NCBI GenBank assembly: GCA_034666985.1
Contig: JAXDKS010000006.1
Span: 91,005 to 155,004 of the forward strand
Origin: DATARR01 sp034666985
Lineage (GTDB): Bacteria; Acidobacteriota; Thermoanaerobaculia; Multivoradales; UBA5704
Direction of reading: 5' to 3'
DNA length: 64,000 nt
Below the pieces are notes generated by a model, which was not told the origin of the DNA, searched no databases, and worked only from the letters and a program-made list of their open reading frames with translations. Shown here piece by piece: positions 8,651 to 18,499 of this stretch (its first letter is position 1; every line of letters starts with the position of its first letter). The translations under genes were made by a program, and so were the position numbers.

Positions 8651-9103
8651 CTACTCGGTGGAGACGGGTTGAGACTTCTCTTCCGCTGCCAGCGCCGCCA
8701 GCAGGGTGTGCCAGGCCAGCGTAGCGCACTTGACCCGCATGGGGTATTCGCGGACGCCGGTGAAGACGGCGAGCTTGCCCAGCTCCGGGGAGCCCGCCCC
8801 GACGCCGGTGGTGACCAGGTCCTGGAAGACGTGGAAGAGCCGGCGGGCCTCCTCGACCGTCTGGCCCTTGAGGGCCTCGGTCATCAGCGAGGCGGAGGCG
8901 GTCGAAATGGCACACCCCGCGCCCTGGAAGGCGAGGTCACGGATGCGGCCGTCCGCCAGGTCGAGGAACACGGTCACCTTGTCGCCACACAGGGGGTTGT
9001 TCCCCTCGGCCTGGTGGTTGGAGGCCGGCAGGGGCCCGAAATTGCGGGGCCGGCGGTTGTGGTCGAGGATGACCTCCTGGTAGAGGTCCCGGAGCTCGCT
9101 CAT
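8651..9103 (-). CDS. sufU: Fe-S cluster scaffold / sulfurtransferase SufU
   Basis: SufU accepts sulfur from SufS in the cytoplasm and is zinc-dependent. The three ligand cysteines are seen in NNPLCGD, GAGCAIS and VKCATLAWHTL, with the Asp following the first. I chose the ATG at 9103 because the protein then begins SELRDLYQEVILDHN, the usual SufU start. A TTG at 9118 with GGGAG upstream would add five residues and overlap the sufS end. The protein has about 150 residues. The order sufS-sufU-sufT fits Gram-positive and acidobacterial suf operons. Confidence 0.92.
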   Translation of the reverse strand: MSELRDLYQEVILDHNRRPRNFGPLPASNHQAEGNNPLCGDKVTVFLDLADGRIRDLAFQGAGCAISTASASLMTEALKGQTVEEARRLFHVFQDLVTTGVGAGSPELGKLAVFTGVREYPMRVKCATLAWHTLLAALAAEEKSQPVSTE

Positions 9104-9110
9104 CGGTTCA

Positions 9111-10373
9111 TCATCCAAAGAGCTCCCGCGCCCGGTGAAGGGCGGCGGCCAGCGCCGCGACCTCCTCGCGGGTGTTGTAGAGACCGAAGGAGGCGCGCGT
9201 CGTGGCCGGCACCCGGAAGTGCTCCATCACCGGCTGGGCGCAATGGTGGCCGGCGCGCACGGCGATCCCCTCGCCGTCGAGGATCGTCCCCACGTCGTGA
9301 GGGTGGATCCCCTCCATCCTGAACGAGAGCACGGCCGCCTTGTCTCGGGCGGTGCCGATCACCGCGAGGCCGGGCACCTCGGCCAGGCGCTCCGTGGCCA
9401 GGGCCAGCAGCCCGGTCTCCCAGGCGGCCACGGCGGGCAGGCCGAGGTCGGTCAGGTAGTCGAGGGCCGCGCCGAGACCGACCGCCGCCTCGATGGCGGG
9501 AGTCCCGGCCTCGAAGCGGTGCGGCGGCGGGGCGTAGGTGGTCTTCGCGAAGCTGACGGTGCGGACCATGCCACCCCCTCCCTGCCACGGCGGCATCGCC
9601 GCCAGCAGCTCCGCCCTCCCCCAGAGGACGCCGATGCCGCTGGGGCCGTAGACCTTGTGACCGGAGAAGGCAAAGAAGTCGCATCCTAGAGCCTGGACGT
9701 CGACGCCCAGGTGGGGGGCGGACTGGGCGCCGTCCACCAGCACCAGGGCGCCGGCCGCGTGGGCCCGGTCGGCGATGGCCCTCACGGGGTTGATCGTGCC
9801 CAGGGCGTTGGACATGTGAGCCACGGCCACCAACCGGGTGCGGGAGGAGAGGAGGCGCTCCAGCTCCTCCAGGATCACCTCGCCGCGATCGTCGATGGGG
9901 GCCACCCGCAGGACCGCTCCGCGCTCCTCGCACAGGAGCTGCCAGGGGATGATGTTCGAGTGATGCTCCAGCTCGGTGATCAGCACCTCGTCGCCGGGCC
10001 CCACGTTGCGCCGTCCCCAACTCGCTGCCACCAGGTTGATGGCCTCGGTGGTGCCGCGGACGAAGACGATCTCCTCGGCGCTCGGAGCGTTGAGGAACCG
10101 GCGCACCGTCTCCCGCGCCCGCTCCCGGGCTTCGGTGGAGCGCTGCGAGAGGGTGTGCACCCCGCGCTCGACGTTGGCGTAGTACTCGCCGTAGCAGCCG
10201 GCGAGGGCCTCCGCCACCGCCCGGGGCTTCTGGGTGGAGGCGGCGTTGTCGAGATAGGCGAGGGGATGCCCGTGCACCTTTTGCGCAAGAATGGGAAAAT
10301 CCGCGCGGACCCGGTCCAGGTCGTAGACCGGGACCGTTTCACAGATCGCGGGGGCTGCCACGGTCATCGTCAT
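9111..10373 (-). CDS. sufS: Cysteine desulfurase SufS
   Basis: A PLP enzyme that removes sulfur from cysteine and passes it, as persulfide, to SufU. The protein has 420 residues from the ATG at 10373, where CTGGGG lies upstream; an open frame continues far upstream but there runs antisense to or through sufD. Diagnostic segments are AYLDNAASTQKP, ELEHHSNIIPWQ, VDGAQSAPHL, the PLP-lysine segment SGHKVYGPSGIG, and the catalytic Cys in AGHHCAQP. It sits 23 bases after sufD and its end overlaps the possible TTG start of sufU. Confidence 0.95.
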   Translation of the reverse strand: MTMTVAAPAICETVPVYDLDRVRADFPILAQKVHGHPLAYLDNAASTQKPRAVAEALAGCYGEYYANVERGVHTLSQRSTEARERARETVRRFLNAPSAEEIVFVRGTTEAINLVAASWGRRNVGPGDEVLITELEHHSNIIPWQLLCEERGAVLRVAPIDDRGEVILEELERLLSSRTRLVAVAHMSNALGTINPVRAIADRAHAAGALVLVDGAQSAPHLGVDVQALGCDFFAFSGHKVYGPSGIGVLWGRAELLAAMPPWQGGGGMVRTVSFAKTTYAPPPHRFEAGTPAIEAAVGLGAALDYLTDLGLPAVAAWETGLLALATERLAEVPGLAVIGTARDKAAVLSFRMEGIHPHDVGTILDGEGIAVRAGHHCAQPVMEHFRVPATTRASFGLYNTREEVAALAAALHRARELFG

Positions 10374-10396
10374 CCCCAGGGATCCCCAGCCCTCAT

Positions 10397-11758
10397 CTAC
10401 ACCGCCTGCCGGACGACCTCGCCCTTGGGCAGGCGGGCGAAGAGGAACTCCTCGAGGTCCTTGCGCACCGGCTCCACCTGGATGCGCTCCACGATGTCGC
10501 TGGCGAAGGCCCAGGTCAGCAGGCTGCGCGCCGCCTCCTCGCCGATGCCGCGGGAGCGAAGATAGAAGACCGCGTCCTCGTCGAGCTGGCCGACCGTCGA
10601 GCCGTGGGTGCACTTGACGTCGTCGGCGTAGATTTCGAGCTGCGGGTTGGAGTTCGCGATCGCGTCGCGCGACAGCAGGAGGTTGCGGTTCGACTGCTTG
10701 GCGTCCGTCTTCTGGGCGCCGGGGTGAACGTGGATCAGGCCGTTGAACACCGCCCGCGCCTTGCCGTCCAGCACGCCCTTGTAGAGCTCGTGGCTGGCAC
10801 AGTGGGGCTTGGCGTGCTCCACCCGCATGTGGTTGTCCACGTGCTGGCGGCCGTCCACCAGATACAGGCCGTTGAGGATGCAGTCGATCCCCTCGCCGGC
10901 GAGCACGGCGTTGACGTCGTTGCGCACCAAGCCGCCGCCGAGCGAGATCGAGTGGGAGCGCGGCACGCTGTTGCGCTCGCCCTGCACCTGGAAGGTGGCG
11001 ACGTGGAAGGCTTCGCGGCTCTCCCGCTGCACCTTGTAGTGGTCCACCACCGAATTGGGGCCCGCCACCATCTCGGTTACGGGACAATTGAAGTAGGCGC
11101 CGGTGCCGGCGTAGGTCTCCACCACCGTGAGCTGGCTGTTCTCGCCCGCCACGAAGAGGTTCCGCGGATAGGAGACGGTCGGCCGCCCCTCCTCCGAGGA
11201 CGACAGGAAGAGCAGGTGGATCAGCCCCGTCACCGCACCGCGGGGGACGTGGATGAAGGCGCCGTCGCGCAGGAACGCCGTGTTGAGCGCCACGAACGGC
11301 TGCTGATCGATGGTGGCGATGGCGAGCCGGCCGAGCCAGGGCTCCACGAGGCCGGGGGTCGCGGCGAGAGCCTCCGCCAGGCTGGTCACCACCACGCCGG
11401 GAGGAAGCCCGGTGACCCCGGCGTTCGACGACAGCTTGCCTGAGTAGCGGCCGTCCACGAACACCAGCCGCGCGGCGGCCGGGAAGTCGAACGGCGCGAT
11501 CTGCTCCGGCTCCACCGCGTCCGGATCGCTGCCGGAACGGTGGAAGGTCCCCTGGGCAATGGGGGCGACGTTGGTCAGCCGCCACTCCTCCTGCTTGTTG
11601 CTGGGGAAGCCGAGGGCCATGAAGCGCTCCAGCCCCCGCCGGCGCAGGGCTTGAACGAACGCGGGCTCCGAAGCCGGCAATTCGCGCTGGAACCGCTCGA
11701 AGTCAGCAATATAGGGAGTGAGCACGCCCGGGATGTTCTGGATTTCCGTCGCTGGCAT
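10397..11758 (-). CDS. sufD: Fe-S cluster assembly protein SufD
   Basis: SufD pairs with SufB in the SufBC2D complex that builds Fe-S clusters. The 453-residue protein has the helical N-terminus (FMALGFPSNKQEEWRLTN) and the right-handed beta-helix core. SufB/D family motifs include HVPRGAVTGLIHLLF, KCTHGSTVGQLDEDAVFYLRSRG and the helical end AFASDIVERI. It lies 10 bases after sufC. The protein is of normal length and looks intact. Confidence 0.94.
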   Translation of the reverse strand: MPATEIQNIPGVLTPYIADFERFQRELPASEPAFVQALRRRGLERFMALGFPSNKQEEWRLTNVAPIAQGTFHRSGSDPDAVEPEQIAPFDFPAAARLVFVDGRYSGKLSSNAGVTGLPPGVVVTSLAEALAATPGLVEPWLGRLAIATIDQQPFVALNTAFLRDGAFIHVPRGAVTGLIHLLFLSSSEEGRPTVSYPRNLFVAGENSQLTVVETYAGTGAYFNCPVTEMVAGPNSVVDHYKVQRESREAFHVATFQVQGERNSVPRSHSISLGGGLVRNDVNAVLAGEGIDCILNGLYLVDGRQHVDNHMRVEHAKPHCASHELYKGVLDGKARAVFNGLIHVHPGAQKTDAKQSNRNLLLSRDAIANSNPQLEIYADDVKCTHGSTVGQLDEDAVFYLRSRGIGEEAARSLLTWAFASDIVERIQVEPVRKDLEEFLFARLPKGEVVRQAV

Positions 11759-11768
11759 GGCGGGCTCC

Positions 11769-12533
<765 letters not shown>

Positions 12534-12572
12534 ATGGATTCCATTTAGATTTTGGATTGGCAGAGCTCGGGA

Positions 12573-14030
<1,458 letters not shown>

Positions 14031-14086
14031 TGTTTCCTCTGATATTTCTTCTATAAAGACGATAGAGCCCCCTCGGGCTCGCGAGA

Positions 14087-14569
14087 TCAGATTTCCTGGA
14101 GCGCGGCCGGCGTGAAGGCGGCACGGCCGCTGCCACCGCCCAGTGTCACCAGCTCCTGCGGCGGTCTGCTGCTGCGGGCCATCTCCGCGAGGGTGATCCC
14201 CTCCAGCGCCGCGCGCACCGCCACGTTGATGCGCTGCCAGTTGGAGCGCACCGGGCAGAGCGTCTCGTGGGAGCAGTCCCCCTCGACGCTGATGCACTGG
14301 GTGATGGCGATGGGCCCTTCGAGGGCCGCGATGATCTCCGCCATGGAGATCTCCTCCGCCTGCCGGGCCAGGCCGTAGCCGCCCTTGACCCCGCGATGGG
14401 AGGTCAGCAGCCCCTCCCGCGCCACCAGCTTCAGGATCTTGCTCACCATGGGCAGCGGCAGCCGCGTCTCCGCCGCCAGCTCCGGAGCGTTGAGCTGCCG
14501 CTCCGGATGAGCCGCGAGATACGTCAGGAGTACGATGCCGTAGTCGGTCTGCTTGGTGATGCGGATCAT
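14087..14569 (-). CDS. Rrf2/IscR-type regulator of the suf operon
   Basis: This 160-residue transcription factor has an N-terminal winged helix (ITKQTDYGIVLLTYLA, with recognition helix LPMVSKILKLVAREGLL and wing RGVKGGYGLAR). Three cysteines in CISVEGDCSHETLC are spaced like the Fe-S ligands of IscR and SufR, so it probably senses cluster status. As first gene of the suf operon it likely represses its own promoter, where a perfect palindrome covers the expected start site. The start ATG has AGGAAAAAC upstream. Its C-terminal tail of about 25 residues is longer than in IscR. Confidence 0.9.
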   Translation of the reverse strand: MIRITKQTDYGIVLLTYLAAHPERQLNAPELAAETRLPLPMVSKILKLVAREGLLTSHRGVKGGYGLARQAEEISMAEIIAALEGPIAITQCISVEGDCSHETLCPVRSNWQRINVAVRAALEGITLAEMARSSRPPQELVTLGGGSGRAAFTPAALQEI

Positions 14570-14590
14570 GGTTTTTCCTGGCTCTCAAAC

Positions 14591-14617
14591 CCGATTCACA
14601 AAACAGGACTGAATCGG
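14591..14617 (-). promoter_or_regulatory. Palindromic operator candidate for suf
   Basis: Perfect inverted repeat CCGATTCA (14591-14598) and TGAATCGG (14610-14617) with an 11-base spacer. It lies directly downstream of the -10 element of the suf promoter and should cover the start site, the usual place for repression by a dimeric Rrf2 protein. Its assignment to the adjacent regulator is inferred from position. Confidence 0.65.
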
Positions 14618-14627
14618 TACGAATTCC

Positions 14628-14655
14628 ATGATAGCAGGGTGAGGGGGATTGTCAA
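14628..14655 (-). promoter_or_regulatory. Sigma-70 type promoter of the suf operon
   Basis: Read on the minus strand: a perfect -35 TTGACA (14655-14650), a 16-base spacer and TATCAT (14633-14628), one mismatch from the -10 consensus. It lies about 60 bases upstream of the regulator's ATG. It overlaps the intergenic side of the broken toxin gene. Confidence 0.75.
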
Positions 14656-14666
14656 CCAGGGGGGTG

Positions 14667-14853
14667 CTACCCCTTCGAGGGAGGGCGCCGGATGCGGGTG
14701 AGGGTCTCGCCGGCTACCGCAAGACATCCGCGCAGGGATTCGAGAGGCTGCTCCGCCAAGACGCGCTGGAGAGCTTCCAGCACCGCTGCACGACTGTTGT
14801 TCCGTATGAACGCGGCTCAGGTTCTCGTCCAGCTTGACGAGGAACCGGGTCAT
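14667..14853 (-). pseudogene. DUF5615 PIN-like toxin remnant with internal deletion and frame break
   Basis: The ATG at 14853 overlaps the DUF433 stop (ATGA), as in intact DUF433/DUF5615 pairs. The first 13 codons give MTRFLVKLDENLS, the typical DUF5615 start. In the same frame the rest is nonsense. Shifting by two bases near 14814 gives RNNSRAAVLEALQRVL and then ESLRGCLAVAGETLTRIRR before a stop at 14667; this resembles the C-terminal part of DUF5615 proteins. The central part of about 50 residues, including the catalytic acidic residues, is missing. The toxin is therefore very probably inactive. The split is read directly from the sequence; the family match is from memory of the family. Confidence 0.7.
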
Positions 14854-15080
14854 CGCAGGGGAACCAGCTCTTCTTCCCGGGCCAAAGCAGCGGCATATGC
14901 GATGGCTGCCCGGACGTCCTCCAGGGTCAGGGGAGGATAGTCTTCGACGATCTCCTGGGGAGACAGGCCTTCAGCCAGGTTGTCGAGGACCACGGAGACC
15001 ATGATCCGAGTACCCCGGATGCAGGGCTTTCCGTGGCATACGTCCTCTTTCGACTGAATCCGCCCTTGCCAATCCGTCAT
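14850..15080 (-). CDS. DUF433 family antitoxin-like protein
   Basis: A 76-residue protein read from the ATG at 15080, which has AGAGGT upstream; a longer frame to 15134 lacks this. The DUF433 signature is clear: CHGKPCIRGTRIMVSVVLDNLAEG, split here as CHGKPCIRGTRI then MVSVVLDNLAEG, followed by EIVEDYPPLTLEDVRAAIAYA. These small winged-helix-like proteins are usually encoded just before a DUF5615 PIN-like toxin, forming a proposed type II toxin-antitoxin pair. Here the partner is a remnant, so the antitoxin appears to be orphaned but intact. Confidence 0.8.
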   Translation of the reverse strand: MTDWQGRIQSKEDVCHGKPCIRGTRIMVSVVLDNLAEGLSPQEIVEDYPPLTLEDVRAAIAYAAALAREEELVPLR

Positions 15081-15420
15081 TCGGGACCTCTCTTCCAGTC
15101 CTCCGACGATAGGCAGGGCACCAGGGATTGTCAACGGGCAACTTCTCTCCCCAAACGCCGCGCCCTTCCACCCGCATACTTCAAGACAGCTCGAAACCTG
15201 AACCAGCCATGAAGACCACTTGGCTCCTTCTGCTCGCAGCCCCCTGAATCCGGGGGCTCCTGCGGCGAGATGCCGTAGGGTGCGCTGTGCGCACCATCAC
15301 CGTTGACGGTGCGCACAGCGCACCCCTACGCCGCTCCCTGCCTGTGCCACTCTTCTTCCAGGCGGCTCCACCGCGATCAGGGAGACCGCGGCCGCGGGCC
15401 GCCGGAAAGAGAGCCCGCCC
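15081..15420. repeat. Intergenic region with GTAGGGTGCGC inverted repeat
   Basis: No convincing gene. The main element is an inverted repeat with arms at 15275-15295 and 15308-15329, the right arm carrying one extra C. It is a second copy of the element at 1878-1933. A 12-codon ORF at 15209-15247 reads like a bare signal peptide (MKTTWLLLLAAP) and then stops; it may be a chance or decayed start. Confidence 0.7.
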
Positions 15421-15705
15421 ATGACGCGCGCCATCCGCCGCAGCACCGCCGTTCTCGTCCTCGCCCTCTGCTTCACCACCGCCGCCCAGGCCGTGCCCTC
15501 CCCCCGCCGGTCCGCGCCCGAGCCGGCGAGCCTCCTCGCCGCCGCCTGGAGCTGGATCGTCCTCCATGCCCTGCCAGCTCCGAAACCGGCCGTGACGGAG
15601 AAGGCCGGCTGCGAGATCGATCCGAACGGCCGCATGCATTGCACCCCTGACGCTCCCACGCAGAGCGACGCGGGGTGCGACATCGATCCCGACGGCGTCC
15701 GGTAG
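15421..15705 (+). CDS. Small secreted protein with duplicated GC(E/D)IDP motif
   Basis: This 94-residue protein of unknown function begins with a signal peptide (cleavage likely after AQA, about residue 24). Its body is Ala/Pro-rich. The C-terminal third carries two copies of a short motif, GCEIDPNGR and GCDIDPDGV, each with one Cys followed by an acidic Asx-rich loop. This suggests a disulfide or metal-binding mini-repeat. It is flanked upstream by the inverted repeat at 15275-15329 and downstream by another small unknown gene. There is no obvious ribosome site, so its expression is not certain. Confidence 0.5.
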   Translation: MTRAIRRSTAVLVLALCFTTAAQAVPSPRRSAPEPASLLAAAWSWIVLHALPAPKPAVTEKAGCEIDPNGRMHCTPDAPTQSDAGCDIDPDGVR

Positions 15706-15831
15706 GTCTGCCTCTCTTCGGCGGCGCCGGTTCCCGCAACCGGCGCCCGTCTTCGGCCCTTCCAGTTCTCCTTTGTCGACCCTCTTTCACAGATTGGAAC
15801 AACGTAGTATCGTCGCGAGGAGAAGTGCGAC

Positions 15832-16101
15832 ATGGACCAGCCCCGCCCAGACGTCCGAGATCTCCTCGATCAGCTCCCCGACGAGCTCATCAAGCTCGCT
15901 GGAGACAGAGGCAAGAAGCTGTGGATCGAGACCAGCAGAAACGGCGATCCGATGATTACGGACGGAGCGAAGCGATACCTGCTCCCGAGATTGCCGGAAG
16001 GGTTGATACCTCCCGACTTGGTGGAGATACTCGTGGCTCTCTTTTTCGGCAGCGACCTGCTCGCCGTCGACTTCGCTCTTGATCCAAGGGAGGATGACTA
16101 G
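15832..16101 (+). CDS. Hypothetical protein, 89 residues
   Basis: I do not recognise a family. The sequence is amphipathic and acidic (DQPRPDVRDLLDQLPDEL, then KLWIETSRNGDPMITDGAKR, then a hydrophobic LVEILVALFFGSD and an acidic end). The ATG follows GAGGAGAAG by a few bases, which supports translation. Its stop overlaps the stop of the convergent gene at 16098 through a shared CTAG. No signal peptide is seen. A toxin-antitoxin role with the convergent gene cannot be argued, because they are not in one operon. Confidence 0.5.
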   Translation: MDQPRPDVRDLLDQLPDELIKLAGDRGKKLWIETSRNGDPMITDGAKRYLLPRLPEGLIPPDLVEILVALFFGSDLLAVDFALDPREDD

Positions 16102-16439
16102 GCAGCAGCAGCGATCGGGAACAGTTGAGTCTCCACCTTGGCGCGGTCCCGAAATTCACGCCAACGCTGAGAAACGCTCTTCCGCGGCTTGATGGGCTTG
16201 GTCACCGCCTTGGCAGCGGCGAACATGTCCCAATACTTCTGAGGCGCGGGCTTGTAGCCAAAGAAAGGTTCGTGCCCAGCCTCCAGGTCGGCCTCGACTT
16301 GGCCGATGACTTGGCGAAGCAACTCATTCGCCAGCCCTTCCAGGGTCTCGGCGCAGCTAGCGAAGTTGTATTCAAGGCAACGGGCGATCCACAGACCATC
16401 TTTTCGAAACGCAACGGCGTTGATCTTGATCGGGGTCAT
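16098..16439 (-). CDS. Hypothetical protein with HicB/DUF1902-like N-terminus
   Basis: The 113-residue protein begins with a beta-strand pair and a long helix (INAVAFRKDGLWIARCLEYN, then ASCAETLEGLANELLRQVIG). This resembles the small RNase-H-like fold of HicB and related antitoxins, in which a peptide strand carries VAxCLE. No DNA-binding helix-turn-helix follows; instead there is a basic, Lys/Arg-rich stretch (KPIKPRKSVSQRWREF). No HicA-like toxin lies next to it. The family assignment is tentative. Its stop overlaps the convergent upstream gene. Confidence 0.5.
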   Translation of the reverse strand: MTPIKINAVAFRKDGLWIARCLEYNFASCAETLEGLANELLRQVIGQVEADLEAGHEPFFGYKPAPQKYWDMFAAAKAVTKPIKPRKSVSQRWREFRDRAKVETQLFPIAAAA

Positions 16440-16985
16440 CGGTCCTCCTCTGAGGAGACGGATACGGGGAAACTTCCCCCAACTCGCTACACTCTATAGG
16501 GAGAGTTCAGGAAATACAAGAGCTAAACGCTTGTTGGAACATCTAATTCAGATTAAATATCGCCTCTTCTCGCCGGAGTAGAGGAACTGGCCCGACCTGC
16601 GGACCATGATCTCCGTCTCCTTGGCAGAAGGGCCGGCATGAAAGCATGCCTCCCTATAACACTTAGGTGCTTATCACGGGGGAGGACGCGACCTCATCCC
16701 ACATTGAGTCAGGACACGAAGGCTCCAAACCAGCGGGTACACCCCTCGCCCCAATGGGTACAGGCCCGTACCCGTTGGGGGCGGCTCCCGGTACCAACGA
16801 GGAGAGGCCTGTACCTGTTGGGGGCGGCCCTCGGTACCAGTGGGTACAGGCCCGTACCCGTTGGGGGCGGCCCCCGGTACCAACGGGGAGAGGCCTGTAC
16901 CTGTTGGGGGCGGCCCCTGGTACCAACAGGTACAGGCCCGTACCCACTGGGGCGAGCCCTCCCCCTACTGGGGCAAGCCCTCGGA
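16440..16985. repeat. 43-bp palindromic tandem repeats and AT-richer spacer
   Basis: Bases 16440-16730 are less GC-rich than their surroundings and hold no convincing gene. From 16752 there are four 43-base units (starting 16752, 16795, 16838 and 16881) and a partial fifth at 16924 that decays by about 16980. Units 1 and 3 resemble each other, as do 2 and 4, giving an 86-base higher order. Each unit is built around arms close to CAACGGGTAC and GTACCCGTTG with the loop AGGCCC, followed by GGGGGCGGCCCC and GGTAC. The unit length is not a multiple of three, and ORFs exist in several frames on both strands, so I read it as non-coding. Confidence 0.85.
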
Positions 16986-18086
16986 CTAGAAGAACACCCG
17001 CTGCACCGACCAGTAAAGTCCGACCGCCGCGATGAGGCAGGAGGCGGGGACGACCACGCGCTGGCGGTACCAGCTCTGACCCCGGAAGGGCAGGCCTACG
17101 AGGAGGAAGGCGAGGCTGATGACGGTGAGCTGGCCCCCTTCAACCCCGAGGTTGAAGGAGAGGAGCGCGGTGAGGAGCTCCGAGCGGGGAAGGCCGAGTT
17201 GCGAGAGGACGCCCGCGAAGCCCAGGCCGTGGAGCAGGCCGAAGAGGAAGACCAGGACGATCCGCGACGCCTTGAGCTCCGGAGTGAGGATGTTCTCTAC
17301 CGCCACGAAGACGATCGACAGGGCGATCAGCGGCTCGACGATCGAGGGCGGCAGCGACACGATCCCATAGATGGAGAGGCCCAGGGTCAGGGTGTGGGCC
17401 ACCGTGAAGGCCGTCACCTGCTGGAGGATCGGCTTGACGCGCCGGGAGAGCAGGAAGATGCCCAGCACGAAGAGGATGTGGTCCGGCCCCTCGGGCACGA
17501 TGTGGGTGAAGCCGAGCTTCAGGTAGAGCTTCACCACCTCCCAGCGCGTGGGCGGCACCACCGCCTTGGCCAGGGAGAACGGCGGGCTCTGCTTGTCCCC
17601 TTCGAGCCAGCCCCATTCGGCGCTCTCGTCCCCTTCGTTCTGCAGCACCAGGGGATAGGAGCCGAGCTTCATCGCCTGCCGCCAGGTGAAGGCATGGGCG
17701 CCGCCCGGGATGGGGCCGTGAAGCCGCAGGGTGGTGCGGCCCGGCGGCGCGTCCGGGTCCGGCGGCGCGATCTCGACCTCCGGCTTCACCGGCTTGCCGT
17801 CGAAGGCCACGGTGGCGCCGTCCACGAAGGTGCTCAGGAATTTCCCGTACTTGCCATCCACCTCCGGGGTGAGGTTGGCGATCCGGCCGTAGCGGGTGTC
17901 GTGGGCCGGGCCGCCGAGATCCCCCGGCGTCAGATGCTCGGGATCGAGGGGTACGTCGATCCGGTAGGTGCCGTCCTTCAGGAAGTCGGCGTAGACCTGG
18001 ATCTTCCCCAACTCGTGGGCTTGAGCGGGGGAGAGGGAAAGGACGAAAAGGACCGCAAGGACTGCTAGGACGAAAAAGCGAGGCAA
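16986..18086 (-). CDS. HupE/UreJ family membrane protein
   Basis: A 366-residue protein with a signal peptide ending at AQA-HE (about residue 23). An exported N-terminal domain (about 24-195) follows, and then a C-terminal HupE/UreJ-type membrane domain with around six to seven hydrophobic helices. Diagnostic spots are GFTHIVPEGPDHILFVLG (split His and Asp-His metal-type motif), QQVTAFTVAHTLTL and GLLHGLGFAG. HupE proteins are proposed nickel or cobalt permeases of hydrogenase and urease clusters, but this long two-domain form is widespread and of unknown substrate. It starts 65 bases after gvpK on the same strand, so it may be read through from the gas-vesicle operon. No hydrogenase gene is nearby. 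Confidence 0.8.
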   Translation of the reverse strand: MPRFFVLAVLAVLFVLSLSPAQAHELGKIQVYADFLKDGTYRIDVPLDPEHLTPGDLGGPAHDTRYGRIANLTPEVDGKYGKFLSTFVDGATVAFDGKPVKPEVEIAPPDPDAPPGRTTLRLHGPIPGGAHAFTWRQAMKLGSYPLVLQNEGDESAEWGWLEGDKQSPPFSLAKAVVPPTRWEVVKLYLKLGFTHIVPEGPDHILFVLGIFLLSRRVKPILQQVTAFTVAHTLTLGLSIYGIVSLPPSIVEPLIALSIVFVAVENILTPELKASRIVLVFLFGLLHGLGFAGVLSQLGLPRSELLTALLSFNLGVEGGQLTVISLAFLLVGLPFRGQSWYRQRVVVPASCLIAAVGLYWSVQRVFF

Positions 18087-18151
18087 GAGTTGAGCCCTCC
18101 CGCATGGAGTACGGTGCGGGGGCCGGCTTGGATGAAGGCTCGGATGAAGAC

Positions 18152-18499
18152 TCAGATCAGTCTCCCCAGGGGACCGAGGTCCAGGTTCAGGTCCTCGGGG
18201 GCGAGGCCGAAGCGGGCGGCGATGTCGTGCAGGGTCTCCTCCAGGCGCATGAGGGCGAGGCCCAGCTTCTCGATCTCCTCCTCTTCCAGCGTGCCGGCTT
18301 CCATGCGGCGGATGGCCTGCTTCTCCATCAGCTTGCGCAGGAATTCGACCAGGGCCAGGAGGAGGCGGGCCACCGAACGCTGCACCTCTTCGGGATCGGC
18401 GTTCCAGCGCGGGGCTTCGGCGGCGGCCCGGCGTTCGATCTCGGCGCGCAGGGCGTCGAGCTCCTCGATCTCCAGGTGGACGGCGTCCTTCTGGCTCAC
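18152..18499 (-). CDS. gvpK: Gas vesicle protein GvpK
   Basis: A 115-residue protein with the GvpK hallmarks: LEIEELDALRAEI, a helical segment with VARLLLALVEFLRKLMEKQAIRRMEAG, here quoted only in part as LVEFLRKLMEKQAIRRMEAG, and the ending LGLAPEDLNLDLGPLG-like. GvpK is an accessory protein needed for gas-vesicle formation in several bacteria. Its start overlaps the upstream gvpF/L stop by four bases. It is the last gvp gene of the operon. Confidence 0.9.
   Translation of the reverse strand: MSQKDAVHLEIEELDALRAEIERRAAAEAPRWNADPEEVQRSVARLLLALVEFLRKLMEKQAIRRMEAGTLEEEEIEKLGLALMRLEETLHDIAARFGLAPEDLNLDLGPLGRLI

Noticed and set aside
6494..9322. Very long plus-strand open frame of 942 codons
   Set aside because: It runs antisense to the histidine kinase, sigma factor, sufT and sufU genes, whose products carry clear motifs. 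Its own translation is low in recognisable structure. High GC content leaves long antisense frames open.
16752..16975. 43-bp array as a CRISPR
   Set aside because: The units are contiguous without unique spacers, each unit varies, and no cas gene is present.
16638..18068. Plus-strand 476-codon frame through the repeat array and HupE gene
   Set aside because: It is antisense to a well-supported membrane protein and starts inside the 43-bp repeats.
16986..18086. HupE protein as evidence for a hydrogenase or urease locus
   Set aside because: No hydrogenase, urease or nickel-insertion gene lies in the window; the two-domain HupE form is widespread outside such clusters.
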